DNA of 34,759 nucleotides, from NCBI GenBank assembly GCA_025054835.1, contig JANWZQ010000015.1, positions 1 to 34,759 on the forward strand, read 5' to 3'. This DNA is from Chthonomonadaceae bacterium (GTDB lineage Bacteria > Armatimonadota > Chthonomonadetes > Chthonomonadales > Chthonomonadaceae). Of this stretch, positions 32,756 to 34,759 are shown piece after piece. Position 1 is the stretch's first letter, and every line of letters starts with the position of its first letter. A program made the translations under genes and the position numbers. The notes under the pieces were generated by a model that saw only the letters and a list, made by a program, of their open reading frames with translations, searched no databases and was not told where the DNA came from.

Positions 32756-34228
32756 ATGGAAAAACGCATTTTCGGCATTGAGACAGAATTTGGTTGTATG
32801 GTGCGCGATCCCTCGGCCGGCACGCCAGAAGAGGTGGTGGAGCGGGTGAAAGACCATGCCTTCTACGAAAAGAAGCTGGGAGTGATCGACCTGCACGCCC
32901 GCGACTACGCGTTCGAGCCCGCACGGGCCGGAGGCTTCCTGCGCAACGGTGGACGCCTCTACATCGACGCGGTCGGTAGCCACGAAGAGTACGCCACCGC
33001 CGAGTGCACCGACCTGCTCGACCTGGTCCGCCACGACCGGGCCGGACGCATCCTGCTCGCGCAACTGCTGGAAGACCTGCATCTGGATCAGGTAGCCAGC
33101 TTCCACAACAACAGCATCGACCACTTCGGCGGCCACACCTTCGGATGCCACGAAAACTACCTCGTGCAGATCGAAGACCGCTTCTTCGCCGACGCGCTCA
33201 CCTTCCTCCTGCCATTCCTGGTCACCCGCCAGATCTTCGCAGGCATCGGACGCGTGGGAGGACACCGGCTCACCCGGCCAGGCAGCAAAAACAACATCAT
33301 GACGATCGGAGAGCACGAAGTCGACTACGTCTGGGTCGCCAACTTCTACGGCGTGGCGATCGACCCGACCGTGGACTTCCAGCTCTCACAACGCGCCGAT
33401 CACATCGTCAAGACCATCGCCTCCCGCGTCCGCTTCAACCGGGCGATCATCAACCCCAAATGGGACAGCTACTACTCATACAGCAACCTGCATCGCCTCC
33501 ATGTCCTGTTCGGGGAGAGCAACATGAGCGAGTTCGCCTGCATGCTCAAGGTCGGCACAACCAGCCTCGCGCTCGACCTGATCGAAGAAGGAATCGCCCC
33601 GGCAGACGTGGAGCTGGCGGACCCCCTGGAGACCCTGCGCTCCGTCTCCCGGGACCCGGAGATGAAGTGGATCGTCCGCCTGCGCAACGGCAAGACGATC
33701 CCGGCAGTCGACCTGCAACGCCGCTACCTGGACGCCGCCAGACGCTACTTCCAGCGCCGGGACGCGCAAACGGACATGGTGCTGACCGAGTGGGAACGCG
33801 TGCTCGATGACCTGGAGCGCGATCCCCTCTCCACAGCAGACCGGCTGGACTGGTCGGCCAAGTACGTGCTGTACCGGCAGTTCATCGAGGAGAACGGCCT
33901 CTCATGGCAGGACGACATCCTGCAGTCCATCGATCTGGAATACCACAACGTCAACCCGCGAGACGGCCTGTTCTATGAACTGGAGCGCTCCGGGGCCATG
34001 CGCCGGATAGTCACCGACGCGGAAGTGGAAGCGGCCATCCACACCCCCCCGTCCAACACGCGCGCAGCCGGACGCGGCCAGATCGTCTCCCAGCTCATCT
34101 CCCGACCCGGCGTGCGCTACGTCATCGATTGGGACGCCGTCTACATCGAACGCAGCCGGCAACTGGATCTGAAAAACCCCTTCCACACCTACGAAAAAGA
34201 AGCGGCGCGCTTCCTGCGCGGACTGTAA
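32756..34228 (+). CDS. pafA: PafA, ligase joining the tag to substrate lysines
   Basis: A 490-residue carboxylate-amine ligase of the Pup ligase superfamily. It activates the tag's C-terminal Glu with ATP and forms an isopeptide bond to substrate lysines. MEKRIFGIETEFG is the PafA signature N-terminus, with Glu9 as a metal ligand. Asp71 in LYIDAVGSHEEYATAEC is the catalytic base, equivalent to Asp64 of actinobacterial PafA. FHNNSIDHFGGHTFGCHENY and VTRQIFAGIGRVG follow. The Dop-specific loop is absent. GAGG lies 7 nt before the ATG. It is separated from prcA by the inverted PEP-CTERM gene, so it needs its own promoter. A hairpin terminator follows the stop. Confidence 0.96.
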   Translation: MEKRIFGIETEFGCMVRDPSAGTPEEVVERVKDHAFYEKKLGVIDLHARDYAFEPARAGGFLRNGGRLYIDAVGSHEEYATAECTDLLDLVRHDRAGRILLAQLLEDLHLDQVASFHNNSIDHFGGHTFGCHENYLVQIEDRFFADALTFLLPFLVTRQIFAGIGRVGGHRLTRPGSKNNIMTIGEHEVDYVWVANFYGVAIDPTVDFQLSQRADHIVKTIASRVRFNRAIINPKWDSYYSYSNLHRLHVLFGESNMSEFACMLKVGTTSLALDLIEEGIAPADVELADPLETLRSVSRDPEMKWIVRLRNGKTIPAVDLQRRYLDAARRYFQRRDAQTDMVLTEWERVLDDLERDPLSTADRLDWSAKYVLYRQFIEENGLSWQDDILQSIDLEYHNVNPRDGLFYELERSGAMRRIVTDAEVEAAIHTPPSNTRAAGRGQIVSQLISRPGVRYVIDWDAVYIERSRQLDLKNPFHTYEKEAARFLRGL

Positions 34229-34256
34229 CGCCAGCACAACGCCGCCCCGGAAACAC

Positions 34257-34288
34257 GCCACTCCCCTGCCACATGGCAGGGGAGTGGC
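34257..34288. terminator. bidirectional hairpin terminator after pafA
   Basis: GCCACTCCCCTGCC and GGCAGGGGAGTGGC form a perfect 14-bp stem with an ACAT loop, between the convergent ends of pafA and the dihydroorotate-dehydrogenase-like gene. It can serve both transcripts, although no long T tract is present. Confidence 0.72.
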
Positions 34289-34312
34289 GCCCGCGCCCCC
34301 TTCCTGCTCCCG

Positions 34313-34759
34313 CTAGTCGCGTGGAACCGCCTCGTAAGACCACCCGCCCGGCAACGCCTCCTCCCGCCGGAACGACTGCAACGTCTTCATGTAATTCGCG
34401 CGTTCAAAGGCCGCAGGCTCCGCCACATACTGCTGGCTCATGCTCCCCCGCATCTGCCGCACCGAAATGTACTCATGCTCCTCCATCCAGTGACGCATCT
34501 CGCGCAGGATCGCGCCAATCCGGCCCGGGCCGTTCTGCAACAACTCCGACGCCATCATGGCCACGCTGGCACCCGCCATCAGAGCCTTCAACACATCGCG
34601 ATACGTATGCACGCCCCCGGTAATGGCAAAATCGACCGGAATGCGCCCGTACAGGATCGCAACCCACCGGAGAGGCAAACGGAGCTCATGCGACGTGCTC
34701 AGCGTCACCGACGGCCGAACCTCCAGCGCCTCTATGTCCAGATCAGGCTGATAGAACCG
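34313..34759 (-). CDS. dihydroorotate dehydrogenase-like protein, partial
   Basis: The C-terminal 148 residues of a flavin-dependent TIM-barrel enzyme; the 5' part lies beyond the right edge and the frame stays open to it. [40 protein letters not shown] and [11 protein letters not shown] are the phosphate/flavin-binding strands. The tail [20 protein letters not shown] and [11 protein letters not shown] is typical of the 'dihydroorotate dehydrogenase-like protein' group, often found next to pyruvate:ferredoxin oxidoreductases. It may reduce dihydroorotate or a related pyrimidine in the cytoplasm; the substrate is not certain for this group. A GTG at 34706-34708 is internal, since homologous residues ([14 protein letters not shown]) continue upstream of it. 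Confidence 0.88.
   Translation of the reverse strand, partial: RFYQPDLDIEALEVRPSVTLSTSHELRLPLRWVAILYGRIPVDFAITGGVHTYRDVLKALMAGASVAMMASELLQNGPGRIGAILREMRHWMEEHEYISVRQMRGSMSQQYVAEPAAFERANYMKTLQSFRREEALPGGWSYEAVPRD

Noticed and set aside
1-34759. CRISPR arrays, insertion sequences, tRNA or rRNA genes
   Set aside because: No regularly spaced direct repeats, no transposase motifs, no T-arm consensus and no rRNA-like sequence were noticed on either strand.

Overview
The window looks like a chromosomal segment of a high-GC, Gram-negative-type bacterium, most probably Armatimonadota or a neighbouring lineage. I infer this from three markers together: a DUF1559 (H-X9-DG) type IV pseudopilin, a PEP-CTERM sorted protein, and a bacterial 20S proteasome locus whose tagging protein is of the UBact type (C-terminal arginine-rich end closing in Ser-Gly-Gln) rather than the actinobacterial Pup type. 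No rRNA, tRNA, insertion sequence, prophage or CRISPR array was seen.

Layout. 156-1271 (-): a GH172/DUF2961 glycosidase, divergent from a mostly co-directional + strand run (1435-9507) of a CPA1 Na+/H+ antiporter, UppP, an FAD-dependent oxidoreductase, an MFS transporter, an adenosine-deaminase-like hydrolase and a DUF58 protein. 9508-9857 is a long leader with strong predicted RNA structure in front of a DUF1559 pseudopilin and a small membrane protein; both genes end in hairpin terminators. 11185-12078 (-): a membrane-anchored coiled-coil protein. 12460-18337 (-): a histidine-rich multi-spanning membrane protein followed by a 1559-residue thioester alpha-2-macroglobulin, probably one transcription unit. 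18521-19664 (+): two TrkA/RCK potassium-channel regulators. 19661-24662 (+): a polyphosphate-type locus (CHAD protein, helix-hairpin-helix protein, Ppx/GppA, separate HD protein, then a fused Ppx/GppA-HD protein), tightly packed with overlaps. 24779-25903 (+): a membrane-anchored double-thioredoxin-fold protein.

26083-34228 (+) is the centrepiece: proteasomal AAA+ ATPase (ARC/Mpa), Dop, UBact, PrcB, PrcA and PafA, in the same order as the actinobacterial Pup-proteasome operon. A PEP-CTERM gene on the opposite strand sits between prcA and pafA. Together these encode tag activation (Dop), ligation to substrate lysines (PafA), unfolding (ARC) and degradation (PrcA/PrcB). The tag ends in Gln, so Dop deamidation should be needed before ligation; the ATPase lacks the usual C-terminal Gln-Tyr-Leu docking tail. 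The right edge holds the 3' part of a dihydroorotate-dehydrogenase-like gene on the - strand.

The points most worth following are the UBact-proteasome cluster and its unusual ATPase tail, the pseudopilin-G-like module in the bait region of the alpha-2-macroglobulin, and the structured leader before the DUF1559 pilin.
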